Shown in pieces: positions 14,028 to 23,404 of a DNA stretch of 40,811 nt. The notes beneath the pieces were generated by a model, which saw only the letters and a list, made by a program, of their open reading frames with translations, was not told the DNA's origin and searched no databases. Source of the DNA: a virus; IMG/VR virus record IMGVR_UViG_3300036846_000334, positions 1 through 40,811 of that record; one strand, written 5' to 3'. The first letter of the stretch is position 1. The number at the start of each line of letters is the position of its first letter. The translations under genes and the position numbers were made by a program.

Positions 14028-14755
14028 TGAATCAGTCCCATCCTTCGTTGACGATGCGTGTAGAGCTGTTGCCGGTAGTACAGGCTTACCGAGTGGAGTG
14101 GCACCGGACCAAAGGCCAGATTCACTTCGTCCTCGGTGAGAACATCTTGCATAATCATCTGCAATAGCGCCGTGCGCCAGCCACGATACTTCTCCGTGAT
14201 CGGCACATCGAACTCATCGAAGTGGATCAGGCTCCACTCGGGTCCGCAGGGATATTGCAAGGTCGTCACCTGACGGCGAACGCGCTGCTTGAGTTGCTTG
14301 TCCCACACCCACGCGCTCACACCCACGCGACCGTTGACTGCGTTGTCCGCGAGCCAGAGGCGCCCATGGGTGCGCTCGCGCCTGATCGAGATCAGCCTGC
14401 CGGTCTCGTCATCCGGCACCCACACGTAAAAGCTAGACGCTTCGATCCTCGCGTCCACACCGGCGCTTTGCAGCTTACGAAAGACGGTGTGCGGGTGCAT
14501 GATGTTCACCAGACGCATGGCCTCGTTCTCGGCACCCATGAAGCGTCCCTGATCGTGCCAGCGCTGCTCGCCTGCTGCGGCATAGTTGAACTCATACTTC
14601 TGAATCATGCCTTCCATCTCTTCGGTCGTCGCGGGGCGATCCACCACGTCGCGCCGGTTGTACTCTTCAAGTAACGCTTGAGGTATTGCCATCTCCTCGT
14701 CATAGCTGGTGGTGACGCGCTTGAGGTTGGATCGAATCTCACTCACTTGTGGCAT
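14024..14755 (-). CDS. Unknown late protein, 243 residues
   Basis: A mixed alpha/beta protein of unknown function in the late region between the ejection-type proteins and the endolysin. Landmarks include a helical N-terminus with EEYNRRD (near residue 30) and a central Trp-rich beta part (about residues 105-160, WVWDKQLKQRVRR). A C-terminal helical region with DEVNLAFGPV follows (near residue 218). Such proteins occur before endolysins in other phages of this general build, which suggests a virion or tail role. It overlaps the next start by 17 bases. Confidence 0.65.
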   Translation of the reverse strand: MPQVSEIRSNLKRVTTSYDEEMAIPQALLEEYNRRDVVDRPATTEEMEGMIQKYEFNYAAAGEQRWHDQGRFMGAENEAMRLVNIMHPHTVFRKLQSAGVDARIEASSFYVWVPDDETGRLISIRRERTHGRLWLADNAVNGRVGVSAWVWDKQLKQRVRRQVTTLQYPCGPEWSLIHFDEFDVPITEKYRGWRTALLQMIMQDVLTEDEVNLAFGPVPLHSVSLYYRQQLYTHRQRRMGLIQ

Positions 14756-17633
14756 TGGTCTCTCCCGGTGGTTGTTGTGCCATACCTGCGTGTAGCATCC
14801 CGGCGATCACGGCAGCGTAAGCGTGGGGGTCGCCTCCCGTCCTGACTGCGTTCATAAACACACGCGCCGTAGCTGGATTGCTGACGATGCGCTTGATGGC
14901 ATAGCCAGCTCCGGCGACGATGCCTGCCTTCGCTCGAATCGGCAGTGGCAACATGCGATAGAGGTCGTCGGCCATAATGACCTTCACCAAGTTCGCTGTG
15001 CTCACGGCGGTCTGCTGTTTGCCCCCGGCGCTTTGCGCGGCTCGCATCCGGGCCTGCTGTTTATACTCTCCGATGTTGGCTTGGTTGATCGCGGTGAGTC
15101 GGTCAGTCTCGGCCTTGAACTGCTTCATGTTCGCGGCATGGTCGCTTGCGATCTTGGCCTTCTGCGTGGCGTCGAGGTTCTTGGATTCGGTCATCTTGCC
15201 TGCAAATTCATCCTGCATCTGCTTCATCTGTGCGGTGCGCTCGGAGATCAGTTGCGCTCGCTGCGTCTTGGCCTGCTGGAAGGCTCTGCGGGTCTCAGCG
15301 AACTCGGCGTCCTGCGCGGCTTTCTTGGCGGCATCGAGGCTCTTGGCGTCCATCACCTGCCGCTGCCATGTCTTCATCTCCTCTTGGTGCATACTGTCCA
15401 GCTCGCCCTGCGCGGCTGAGTCCATCGCATCCTGCGTGGCCTGCCGCGCCTTGTCCAGCGTCCTCGCGCTGCTCACCTGCTGTTTCCACTGCGAGAGTGC
15501 GCCTTCGTGCGCGGTGTCGAGCGCGGCCTGAGCTGCGCGGTCTGCTGCTGGTTCCTTTACCACATCGTTGATGAAGTCATTCATTGTGTTGTAGCGTTCG
15601 GCACCGAGCGCGTTACGTACCGCAGGCACACCGTTCTTGTTGACGAAGTTTTTCCAATTGGTCTGGAGGGTATTGAAGTTCATCTCCCCGGTGCGGCCTG
15701 CTCCGGTGAAGGCCTTGGTGAAGGCATCGTCGGCACCGTCGAGGATGTCGGCCTTGGAGAGCAGGGCTTCGTGCGCGGCCCGGATCGCCGGGGTCGCGGT
15801 GTCTCCGAACTTGGCCCCGGCGAGTAGCTGGTTGAGCTGGTTGGTAAGGTCCATGCGTTTGACGACCGAGGCCGAGTCCACCTTGCCTGCGAGCTTCTCG
15901 ATCTCGTTGTTGATGGTCTCGTATGATCCCCCGGTCATGTCGTTCCATCGGGCGCGAGCCTCGGTGGGACCGGCACGGAGCGCCTCGGCAGCTTGTCCCA
16001 TGTCGCCGATGGCTGAGACTACCTCGCCTGAATCTGCCGGTGCGGTTCCGCTCATAACGTGGTCGAGCAGCTCGTCGCGCATCTTCGAGATGTCGGCCCA
16101 CTGCGAGTCGGTGAGCGATTGTCTCCACACTCGGTTGTCGCGGATCAGCGAGTTCAGATTCTCAAGGTGGGTTGCGGCCACGGCATTGTTGCCCACACCC
16201 TGCGCCACCTGTTGTTCGAGCTGCCGGAAGCGCTCTTCTGCGGGTGCGCGGTCTGGCACGTATGGCTCGGGCGGTGTGGGTGGTTCTGGTACCGGCGTGG
16301 GTTCGATGGGTGGCGACGGCTCCAGCGGCGTCGGCGCTTCGGGTCTGGCCGGGAGCGGCGAGGGTGCTATGGGTGCAGGCCGCTCGGGTGGTGGTGGAAG
16401 ATCGGGCGGCATCTCGGGAGGCGTGGGTGCCTCGGGCCTCGGCGCTGGCGTGAACTCCGCAGGCGTTGGCCGCTCGGGTAGAGGATGCTCGACGGGTGGC
16501 GGCAGCGGTTCGCCTGCGGCTGCGGCTTCGGCTGCGGCTGCGGAGGATGAGGCTCGCGAGCGGTTGAGATAGCTGGCTGCGCCTGCTGCGGCTTCGTTGG
16601 CGGCGGCGGCGGTTCCGGCACCGAGGGCTGCCCCCATGGCGATTGACCTTGGGTTGCCTTCAGACTCGATACCGGCCTGTGTGCCTCCGATAATTCCCTG
16701 CTCGGCAACGGGTCCACCCTCGGCGACCGAGTGCGCCACTCGCGTACCAAGCGCGGCCATGCGAGCCAGCACCGGATAGCGTTCGAGGACGTCTCCTACC
16801 GTTCCGGCTTTTTTGAGCTGCGCGGCTGTACTCATTGCGGTGCGAGCGGCACCGGCAGCTTCCTCGGGTGTGGCTGCTAATTTGAGCAGGCCTTCGAGTC
16901 CGAAGTATTGCGCGAGGTCGGTACCGAGGCCACCGGCATGTTGCGCTGCTCCACCTATCGGTGACAGTGGTGTGGACTCGGTGATCCCCGGCATCTTGGC
17001 TTTGCTCGCCAGCCATGTCGATGCATCGGAGAGATGCTGTCGAGCGTCGAGGGCTTTCTGTGGCATCCATGGCGCGACGGCTTTTCCATCCGGTCCCACG
17101 CCACGGATCGCGTCCCACGCCTGCGTTGCGGTTGCGCCGGGATGAGTGCGCTGGTACTCGGGGATGTCTACTAGGTCGCCACCGTAGCTGTCATGCACCA
17201 TGTTGATGACATGCGAGAGCTGCTCGGCCACTCGCTTGGCTGCTCCCACCTGCGCTTCGCTCGCGGTGCCGTAGGCCAGATCGAAGGCGCTCGATAGCGC
17301 ATCTCTTATGCTGCCCAATGTGCTCGATGGTTTTTCTTCCGTGGTCTTTGTCGGTGTTGGCACCAGACCATCGGCCAGATCTGGTGGTGGTGCTGCTGCC
17401 GCTGTCGGTACCAGACCATCGGCCAGATCATCCCCGGAAGCCGGTCCATGGAAGTGTGCGCCTGCTGGCAGCGCTCCAGCCGATGCACCGGTCGAAGGGT
17501 CGGTCATGTTGCCCCTTGCGTCGAGGACGACGGGACGACCGTTGACCGAGGCCGTCATCGTTGGTCCGCTCGGCGCTGCCGGTGGTGGCATCGGCGGTGG
17601 AGCTGCTCCGGGTTCGATAGGCTGCGGGTCCAT
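14739..17633 (-). CDS. Large internal virion/ejection protein
   Basis: A 964-residue protein. An Ala/Pro-rich N-terminus contains a repeated ADGLVPT motif (about residues 70-95). A helical and Ala-rich part follows to about residue 370, then a Pro/Glu repeat tract (about 375-460, PxPPE-like units). The C-terminal 500 residues are coiled coil, with three copies of a roughly 35-residue unit (LDxAxxAxQDA) near residues 700-790. The combination, and the three large neighbours, fit DNA-ejection (internal core) proteins of short-tailed phages. No lytic transglycosylase or protease motif was found. Confidence 0.65.
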   Translation of the reverse strand: MDPQPIEPGAAPPPMPPPAAPSGPTMTASVNGRPVVLDARGNMTDPSTGASAGALPAGAHFHGPASGDDLADGLVPTAAAAPPPDLADGLVPTPTKTTEEKPSSTLGSIRDALSSAFDLAYGTASEAQVGAAKRVAEQLSHVINMVHDSYGGDLVDIPEYQRTHPGATATQAWDAIRGVGPDGKAVAPWMPQKALDARQHLSDASTWLASKAKMPGITESTPLSPIGGAAQHAGGLGTDLAQYFGLEGLLKLAATPEEAAGAARTAMSTAAQLKKAGTVGDVLERYPVLARMAALGTRVAHSVAEGGPVAEQGIIGGTQAGIESEGNPRSIAMGAALGAGTAAAANEAAAGAASYLNRSRASSSAAAAEAAAAGEPLPPPVEHPLPERPTPAEFTPAPRPEAPTPPEMPPDLPPPPERPAPIAPSPLPARPEAPTPLEPSPPIEPTPVPEPPTPPEPYVPDRAPAEERFRQLEQQVAQGVGNNAVAATHLENLNSLIRDNRVWRQSLTDSQWADISKMRDELLDHVMSGTAPADSGEVVSAIGDMGQAAEALRAGPTEARARWNDMTGGSYETINNEIEKLAGKVDSASVVKRMDLTNQLNQLLAGAKFGDTATPAIRAAHEALLSKADILDGADDAFTKAFTGAGRTGEMNFNTLQTNWKNFVNKNGVPAVRNALGAERYNTMNDFINDVVKEPAADRAAQAALDTAHEGALSQWKQQVSSARTLDKARQATQDAMDSAAQGELDSMHQEEMKTWQRQVMDAKSLDAAKKAAQDAEFAETRRAFQQAKTQRAQLISERTAQMKQMQDEFAGKMTESKNLDATQKAKIASDHAANMKQFKAETDRLTAINQANIGEYKQQARMRAAQSAGGKQQTAVSTANLVKVIMADDLYRMLPLPIRAKAGIVAGAGYAIKRIVSNPATARVFMNAVRTGGDPHAYAAVIAGMLHAGMAQQPPGETNATSE

Positions 17634-19324
17634 TATGGTTGCACCTGATAGTTCAAGCCCTGCGCCTGCTTAACCATCCTGTCCAGACCGACAAGATCGC
17701 CGGGGTGTTTACCGAGCCATGCCGACTTGGAGAAGACATGTGTTGCTGGAGATGGTGGGGGAGCAGCATTAGGCCTCGCGGGGAAGTCGGCCTGCGGAAT
17801 ATCGCCGCTCGCTCCTCCTGCCGGTTGTGCTCTGGCTATCGGTGGCAACATTGCCCTGCCGTTCTGATCGACCGTGATCCCCTTGGACCTAGCGAGATCG
17901 TTCATGGTGGCCACGATCTGCTGGCGTTGTTCCGGTGCGAACCATGTGCCGTTTTTCGCGTGATACGCTTTGCCTTCAGCCGAGTTGAGCCAACTGCGCG
18001 AGTCTTGCAGTTGATTAATCTGTGGCTGCGTCATCCTGAATCCGGTCGATGGCTTGGCCAGCTCAAAGAACTTTTCTTGTAGTGCCTCATCCGATGGACC
18101 GGTGAATACACCACGGCTCAAATAGTCGTTGGCATAATTGAGAGAGTCCCGCGCTGGTCCGATAGCCTTCTCCTGCGCGGCCTCCATCTTGTCTGAGGCG
18201 GCTTGGTTTTTAGCTGCGGTTCCAACTCTCTGAATTCCACCTGTCGGAATATGAGGCGCTGTTGGATTTCTCGGATCGGCCCATTCCTGCTCTCCGGTTT
18301 GGGAATTTTCCACCAGTTCATATGCCGGTCCCGGTTTGTTCTTCGCGGCTTCCGCTTCTGCCGCTGCCTTCTTTCCTGTGATGGATACCTCCACGGCCTT
18401 CAGCGCTTGGTTGTTCTCGGCTGTGAGTCTCAGGGCTGTAGTCATTCCATCTTCGCCAGCCGCGACGGTGTAGGGGTCTTTGATTACCTTGTAAGTGTCG
18501 GGGTCCACTCGGTACCGGAAGCCTTGCTGCTCGTTGGGATTCTGCTTGGTGAGTGCATCTTCCGGCACGATGTAGGCGTGTGGTGGCTGGTTAGCGGAGT
18601 GATGAATCATCAGTACACCACCCTTGCCCACCATGGCCTGCTGCACTGCCGGATTCCCGTTATAAATGGTCGAGGCCTGTTCTACGTCTTTGGCTGGACC
18701 GACATCTATAAGGTGATGCTGTTGTCTGTAAGTATCAAACTGTTGATCTCGATCTTCCTCATGCTCTCCCAACATCTCTTTGTTATTAGCGAGCGCCCAT
18801 GATGCTTCGAGGTTGCGGGTGTTGAGGTAGGCGAGGTTGGCGTTGGCCAGCATTTTCTTCTGGTTCTGATCGTTGTACTTTGCTGCCGTGGCCATGGTCT
18901 GGTCCTGTTGCGCCTGCGGCATGGCCATGCCGGACGCGATCCCGGCTGCGGCTGCGCGTTGCGCTCCTCCCGGTCCCTGACCTACGGCGAATCCCTTGGA
19001 CGCGCCGGAGAGGGCTGCGGCTGCGATCTGTCCCCACTTCTCACCATGGCTTAGTGCCATGGGGGTTGCGTCCACGCTGCCGTCCGCGTTCTTCACCAGA
19101 CGCATTGCGGTGCGCGGTCCCAGAATATCGGCAACCTTGTTGAGCGCATCGGCGATGCGAACATGATGCACGGCTGCGGCCTGCAACTCGGGGTCTTGGC
19201 TGGGATCGGGTCCGGTCGGCTGCGGTGCCTGCGGCTGCTGCGACGGATCGGTCGAGGCGTCGTCGGGCTGCATCGGGGGCGGCATATCGGGATTGCCTGC
19301 AAGAGTTGGAGATGCTGCGTCCAT
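17633..19324 (-). CDS. Internal virion/ejection protein 2
   Basis: A 563-residue Ala/Gln/Pro-rich protein with a disordered N-terminus to about residue 45, a Gly/Ala-rich segment (residues 95-135) that could insert into membranes, a long helical middle and a Pro-rich region near residue 510. Its start is two bases away from the previous stop. Composition and position between portal-side proteins and the endolysin suggest an ejection protein. No enzymatic motif is visible. Confidence 0.65.
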   Translation of the reverse strand: MDAASPTLAGNPDMPPPMQPDDASTDPSQQPQAPQPTGPDPSQDPELQAAAVHHVRIADALNKVADILGPRTAMRLVKNADGSVDATPMALSHGEKWGQIAAAALSGASKGFAVGQGPGGAQRAAAAGIASGMAMPQAQQDQTMATAAKYNDQNQKKMLANANLAYLNTRNLEASWALANNKEMLGEHEEDRDQQFDTYRQQHHLIDVGPAKDVEQASTIYNGNPAVQQAMVGKGGVLMIHHSANQPPHAYIVPEDALTKQNPNEQQGFRYRVDPDTYKVIKDPYTVAAGEDGMTTALRLTAENNQALKAVEVSITGKKAAAEAEAAKNKPGPAYELVENSQTGEQEWADPRNPTAPHIPTGGIQRVGTAAKNQAASDKMEAAQEKAIGPARDSLNYANDYLSRGVFTGPSDEALQEKFFELAKPSTGFRMTQPQINQLQDSRSWLNSAEGKAYHAKNGTWFAPEQRQQIVATMNDLARSKGITVDQNGRAMLPPIARAQPAGGASGDIPQADFPARPNAAPPPSPATHVFSKSAWLGKHPGDLVGLDRMVKQAQGLNYQVQP

Positions 19325-19327
19325 GGG

Positions 19328-20080
19328 TTAGCCTCCGAACGATGGAACACCGGTTGCCATACCCGAGCCGGTAGGCATGAAGGGTGCCGGTAGATTTTGA
19401 AGAGCGTTGTAGTTGCCGATGATGGGGTTGGAAGACGCGATCTGCGGTATAGAAGGCGTCCTTGGGAGGAATCCCGATATCCCACCGCTCAATGCAGTGC
19501 CACCCACCGAGCCGAGCGCACCGATGGCTGCGTTCCAGATGGAGTTCTGTTGCGATGCGATCTGGTTGGCGGTGGTCGCGGCTGCGGTACCTGCATTGGT
19601 CGATGCCCCGGCATAGCCGAGCGGGTTGATGAGCTGCGCGGTGTTGTTGAGTACTTGAGCTGCCTGTTGCCAGTTGGAATAGCCCTGCGCGTAGTTGGCC
19701 TGCTGGATGGTGTTCTCTGCCTGCGAGCGTTGCTGCGCGGCTTGGTTGGTGTTCTGCGCGAGGATGTTGGCCGAGATGCTCGACGGGATCAGGGTGTTTC
19801 CACCTCCGCGAGCGGCGAGCACCTGCGCCGTCGCCCTCTGCGCTGCGGCGTAGTTCTGCGCGATGTTCTCCCCCGCCGAGGTATTGAGGTTCGTCAGCTC
19901 GCCTTGGGAGAATCCGGTCTGGCTCGGGCCTGCGGCCAAGATGGGTTGAAACTGCGCCGTCAGCGCCGAGGTGATGGCCTGATCCTGACCGAAAGTGGTC
20001 TGGAAGTTCTGGTTGAGGGTCTGGTACATCTGCTGTTGCGAATTCGAGATGTCTTTTTGCTGCTGATTTGACCCGCACAT
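19328..20080 (-). CDS. Internal virion/ejection protein 3
   Basis: A 250-residue protein starting at ATG 20080, with an AAGGG ribosome site; a GTG nine bases further up is less well placed. The N-terminus MCGSNQQQKD recalls the MCG/GSxxQ starts of phage ejection proteins such as P22 gp7, though this is a weak analogy. The rest is Gln/Asn/Ala-rich helix with Gly-rich ends (GALGSVGGTALSGGISG near residue 190). The third of three likely ejection proteins in a row. Confidence 0.65.
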   Translation of the reverse strand: MCGSNQQQKDISNSQQQMYQTLNQNFQTTFGQDQAITSALTAQFQPILAAGPSQTGFSQGELTNLNTSAGENIAQNYAAAQRATAQVLAARGGGNTLIPSSISANILAQNTNQAAQQRSQAENTIQQANYAQGYSNWQQAAQVLNNTAQLINPLGYAGASTNAGTAAATTANQIASQQNSIWNAAIGALGSVGGTALSGGISGFLPRTPSIPQIASSNPIIGNYNALQNLPAPFMPTGSGMATGVPSFGG

Positions 20081-20085
20081 GGGCG

Positions 20086-20574
20086 TCACCCTTCTCTTTC
20101 GATCAGATGTTGACGGTGGTGCAACACCCTATTCATGGTCTCGGGGGGCATTGGCGCTGGTAAGGCCTTCACCAGCTCTTCCGTTGAGTCCTTGAAGCCG
20201 AGTCGCCGTTTCGCCATCAGGCGTAGTTCCCTGCCCTTGGTGTCGAAGATCATCTGGTGAAAACGGTTCTGCACCAGCATCCCTTCGAGCCACTCCATAC
20301 CCTCACTCAAAACCTCGCGATTCAGCTCCCGGTTGTCGCCGGTAAATTGCAGGCTTATACGTGCGACGTTCTGCGTTTTGAAGTAGAGGGCCACGTTGCC
20401 GAGTTGGTCTTCGACGGCCCACGCTGCTTCGCCGGGGAGCAGCTTCAGAAAGAAGTCGGCGTCCATGACGCCATGGTGGTAGGGATCGGCGCTGGTGATC
20501 TGCTGAAGGTACTCGCGCTCGCGCTCTTCGACGGGACGGACGATGTATCTCCCAAAACGAAAAAAGAGTCTCAT
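20086..20574 (-). CDS. Unknown late protein, 162 residues
   Basis: A mixed alpha/beta protein with a basic N-terminus, a strand-helix-strand pattern (WAVEDQLGNVALYF near residue 52; ARISLQF near residue 71) and a basic helical tail. The pattern recalls GNAT-like acetyltransferase folds, which appear in the same place in some short-tailed phages, but the acetyl-CoA motif is not evident. Possible assembly or host-modification role. ATGA-style overlaps join it to the neighbours. Confidence 0.6.
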   Translation of the reverse strand: MRLFFRFGRYIVRPVEEREREYLQQITSADPYHHGVMDADFFLKLLPGEAAWAVEDQLGNVALYFKTQNVARISLQFTGDNRELNREVLSEGMEWLEGMLVQNRFHQMIFDTKGRELRLMAKRRLGFKDSTEELVKALPAPMPPETMNRVLHHRQHLIEREG

Positions 20575-20813
20575 CGCTGCCCCCCGGTAGCTGGAAGAAT
20601 CCTGTACGTCGGAACATTCTTGCCTCCGTAAAACTGCCGCTGAAGCGCATCGTTGGTGGATGCGATCAGAGGCATCGCGGCCAGCATGTTCGGGTTGCGC
20701 TGGGTGCGCGTATCCTGTGGCGCTGAGGTCTTGGCCGGTTGCGCCTGCGGCTGTGCCGGGGCCGGTTGCCAGCCCTGCATGTTCACGCCTCGGAGCTGTT
20801 TGAGAGTTGGCAT
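20571..20813 (-). CDS. Small Pro/Gln-rich late protein
   Basis: An 80-residue protein starting at ATG 20813, which shares its A with the upstream TGA (TGATG); the longer frame upstream runs into the nozzle gene. Mostly disordered: Pro/Gln/Ala repeats between residues 14 and 35, then a short helix (LIASTNDALQRQFYGG near residue 50). It is probably a minor virion or assembly protein between the nozzle and ejection genes. No family recognised. Confidence 0.55.
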   Translation of the reverse strand: MPTLKQLRGVNMQGWQPAPAQPQAQPAKTSAPQDTRTQRNPNMLAAMPLIASTNDALQRQFYGGKNVPTYRILPATGGQR

Positions 20814-23404
20814 CACTGGCTCCTCATCTCCTGCCATGTCTCGCCGAAGACGGTGAACGTGAGCAGCTCGTTCGCGGCGTCCTCCTCCGGCCAGTCGATT
20901 GCGAACTGGAAGTGTCGGCACCACACCGGCTGCTGGTTCTGCAACATCGAGTGGCGGTTGCTGTAGATGCTTTGGCTCGGCGGCAGGTTAGGCGGGTCTT
21001 GGCGGGTGCGCGGCACGGCTTCGAACTCACCCTCGATCTCCTGCAAGAGCACGGAGAGCGCCGGTGGTGTGCCTACCGGTTCGGCCTCCAGTGTCATCCA
21101 CGCCATGCCTGCCATCTGTCCCGGCTCGGCCAGCACTATCGAGCCGATTTCTGTGTGCACCGGATAGGTCGCTCCGTTGTCGGTGTTCACGGTCATGTCG
21201 CGCTTGAGGATCGGTCCACCCGAGGTCGGGGGGCCGAGCAGAAGGTTGTACTCTCCCGGCTCCACTTCCACCGACTGCACGGCGCTCATGCCACCTTCGA
21301 TCAGCGCCGGTGTACTCCAGTTCGCTCCCTGCTCCGGTGCCGAGGTAGGTGCCATGCGGTACCAGAGGCTTGCGCCGTCCGAGACATACAGCGCCGTGTC
21401 TTCGCTCGATTCGGAGTGGAAGGTGACATAGGCCGAACGTGGGTCCAAATCCTCCACGAGATCGGCGATGGGGAAGCTGGCCTCCACGATGCCAGCCGAG
21501 GGATCGAGCGCACCCACCATCTTTTTCCCGGTCAGCAAGTAAGGCGTCGTCAGGAAGATTCCGAAGGCGTCGTAGTTCAGCAGTGGAACATTATCTATAT
21601 AGCGAGTCATCACCAGAGGTGTACCCCCGCTCGCTGCCGGTGCGCCGTCGCCGGTAATCCTGTAGATGTCGCGCACGGTGAACACGAGCAGGCCCACCGA
21701 ACTCACCCAAAAACGAATGATCTTTGACTGCGCGGTGAAGGTGATGTCGAAGCCTGCATTGCCGCTCGATCCACTGGCCACGGCGTCGGGTCCGCTCGAT
21801 ACCCACACCACGTTGCCCACGGCTGCAAAGATGCGGCCTACGTGGTATTCCATGCACGTAGCCCCCGATGGCAACGGTGTACCTTCTCCGTTAACCTGCG
21901 CCTGAATTGATATGTTCAATCCGCTGTCCGGTGTCGTATCGTTATAGGTCCACGTTCCTTGGCTCGGCGTGACCGCGATCTGATCGAGATAGAGAAACGT
22001 CGAACCGTTCTGCAAGATGCGGTAGAGCACGACCGTATCTATGTCGGGATTGCTCGACACCGGCCCTTGTATGACCACCTGATTCCCTTCGGCCAGTGTT
22101 ATAGGTGCCGATGGTGGTGACATATTACTTATGTCGAGGGTCTTTGAATTTTCGTAGGCGTAGCCATACTGCGTGGGGTAGTCGGCAGAGATGGCGACCG
22201 GCCCCTTGTTGATCCACACCACGCCACCGTCCTGCGTCAGACCACCGGTGCTTTGATTCCACGGATTCCCCGGCGAGGTCGGCGGTACGGCTCCCGTCTT
22301 GCCACCCTGCTTCACCTGCTGCAAATACCCGTTGGGATCGAGGATCGTATAAGCGTCTTGGTTAAGCTGCGCTCCCGGCACGACGTGGATTCCCGGCCCT
22401 ATGTCTGACCATGTATGCACCACGCCCATGTTCGTCCACTGCATCGAATTGTCGGTGCTGTCGTGGGTGATCGTGCCGATGCCGTTTTGCCATGCCGGAA
22501 GGGTGAGTCCGCTTATGCCGGTGGTGCCTTCATTGAACAGGCCGAAAAGCTGCGGCTCCGTGGTCGTCGGCCCCGTCGCAACCTGCCCCACCACGGCATC
22601 GCCATAGCGGTAAGCGTGGTTGAACTGCCACGCCTGCGACGACGATCCCGTCCCCATGGTATGCCAGTTCGTCGTTCCATCCGGTGTGTTGGCTCCGGGG
22701 GTGGCGCTGAAGGTTGGTTCAGCGCCTCCGGTGTTTCCCGCAATGGTGGCGCTTTGCAGGGTGTTGGTGTTGGGATCGGAGATGATAACTTCGCCCTGCC
22801 ACCAGCCTCCATAAACCGTGCTCGCGGCCCACACTGGGTAATTGGTCGGCCTTGCGATCTGCGTGACGGTGGGTGCTACGGTCGGCGCTACGATTCCCCA
22901 GCCGGAGACCTGCATCGAGGGGTACTGGAGCTGTTTGTTATCCACGCCGTTAGTGAAAAAAAGGTTATTGCCCACACCGAGGAAAAAGGTTGGTCCTGCG
23001 CCAGCGCTCTTCTGCCAGATGACCTCTTTAGTATTAAGCCTCGTTGGGCTGCTGGTGCAGTCATACACTCTCGCTGCGGTGTCGGCCAGAACGATCACGT
23101 TTTCATCGGCGAGGGTGAAGGTGTTGAACGAATAGAAGCGCTTGATGGGTTCAAAATATTGATCGTTGTATTCGTTCGTTCCCGGCCTGCGGCGAAGCGT
23201 GAGGCGGCTACTAATCTCGCTGTTGTATCCGCTGAGAATCGAGTCCTGCCGCTCGCCGTAATACTTGGCTGCGTCGGCGCTGGTGGTGCCATCGCGCAGG
23301 GGGCTGCGGTTGGAGAACAAGCCGGTGAAGATGTGGCTGGTATGGATCGGCGCGAAGTTGCTCGGCTCCGAGAGCGCACCGGCCTGCTGGAGTGCGTTCG
23401 CCAT
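20813..23404 (-). CDS. Tail nozzle/stabilisation-type protein
   Basis: An 863-residue, strongly beta protein following the head-tail genes, with many Trp, Asn and Gly and repeated strands. Its size, beta richness and position fit the tail nozzle or tubular protein B/P22 gp10-like stabilisation protein of short-tailed phages. Landmarks include TLRRRPGTNEYN near residue 70, VRDIYRITGDG near residue 580 and a C-terminal VWCRHFQFAIDWPEE stretch near residue 834. It starts by TGATG overlap with the small gene upstream. No enzymatic domain is visible. Confidence 0.7.
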   Translation of the reverse strand: MANALQQAGALSEPSNFAPIHTSHIFTGLFSNRSPLRDGTTSADAAKYYGERQDSILSGYNSEISSRLTLRRRPGTNEYNDQYFEPIKRFYSFNTFTLADENVIVLADTAARVYDCTSSPTRLNTKEVIWQKSAGAGPTFFLGVGNNLFFTNGVDNKQLQYPSMQVSGWGIVAPTVAPTVTQIARPTNYPVWAASTVYGGWWQGEVIISDPNTNTLQSATIAGNTGGAEPTFSATPGANTPDGTTNWHTMGTGSSSQAWQFNHAYRYGDAVVGQVATGPTTTEPQLFGLFNEGTTGISGLTLPAWQNGIGTITHDSTDNSMQWTNMGVVHTWSDIGPGIHVVPGAQLNQDAYTILDPNGYLQQVKQGGKTGAVPPTSPGNPWNQSTGGLTQDGGVVWINKGPVAISADYPTQYGYAYENSKTLDISNMSPPSAPITLAEGNQVVIQGPVSSNPDIDTVVLYRILQNGSTFLYLDQIAVTPSQGTWTYNDTTPDSGLNISIQAQVNGEGTPLPSGATCMEYHVGRIFAAVGNVVWVSSGPDAVASGSSGNAGFDITFTAQSKIIRFWVSSVGLLVFTVRDIYRITGDGAPAASGGTPLVMTRYIDNVPLLNYDAFGIFLTTPYLLTGKKMVGALDPSAGIVEASFPIADLVEDLDPRSAYVTFHSESSEDTALYVSDGASLWYRMAPTSAPEQGANWSTPALIEGGMSAVQSVEVEPGEYNLLLGPPTSGGPILKRDMTVNTDNGATYPVHTEIGSIVLAEPGQMAGMAWMTLEAEPVGTPPALSVLLQEIEGEFEAVPRTRQDPPNLPPSQSIYSNRHSMLQNQQPVWCRHFQFAIDWPEEDAANELLTFTVFGETWQEMRSQ

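Noticed and set aside
15637-16572. Plus-strand open frame of 311 codons with Ser/Gly-rich tail
   Set aside because: Antisense reading of the proline-rich and coiled-coil ejection gene; low complexity comes from that gene's repeats.
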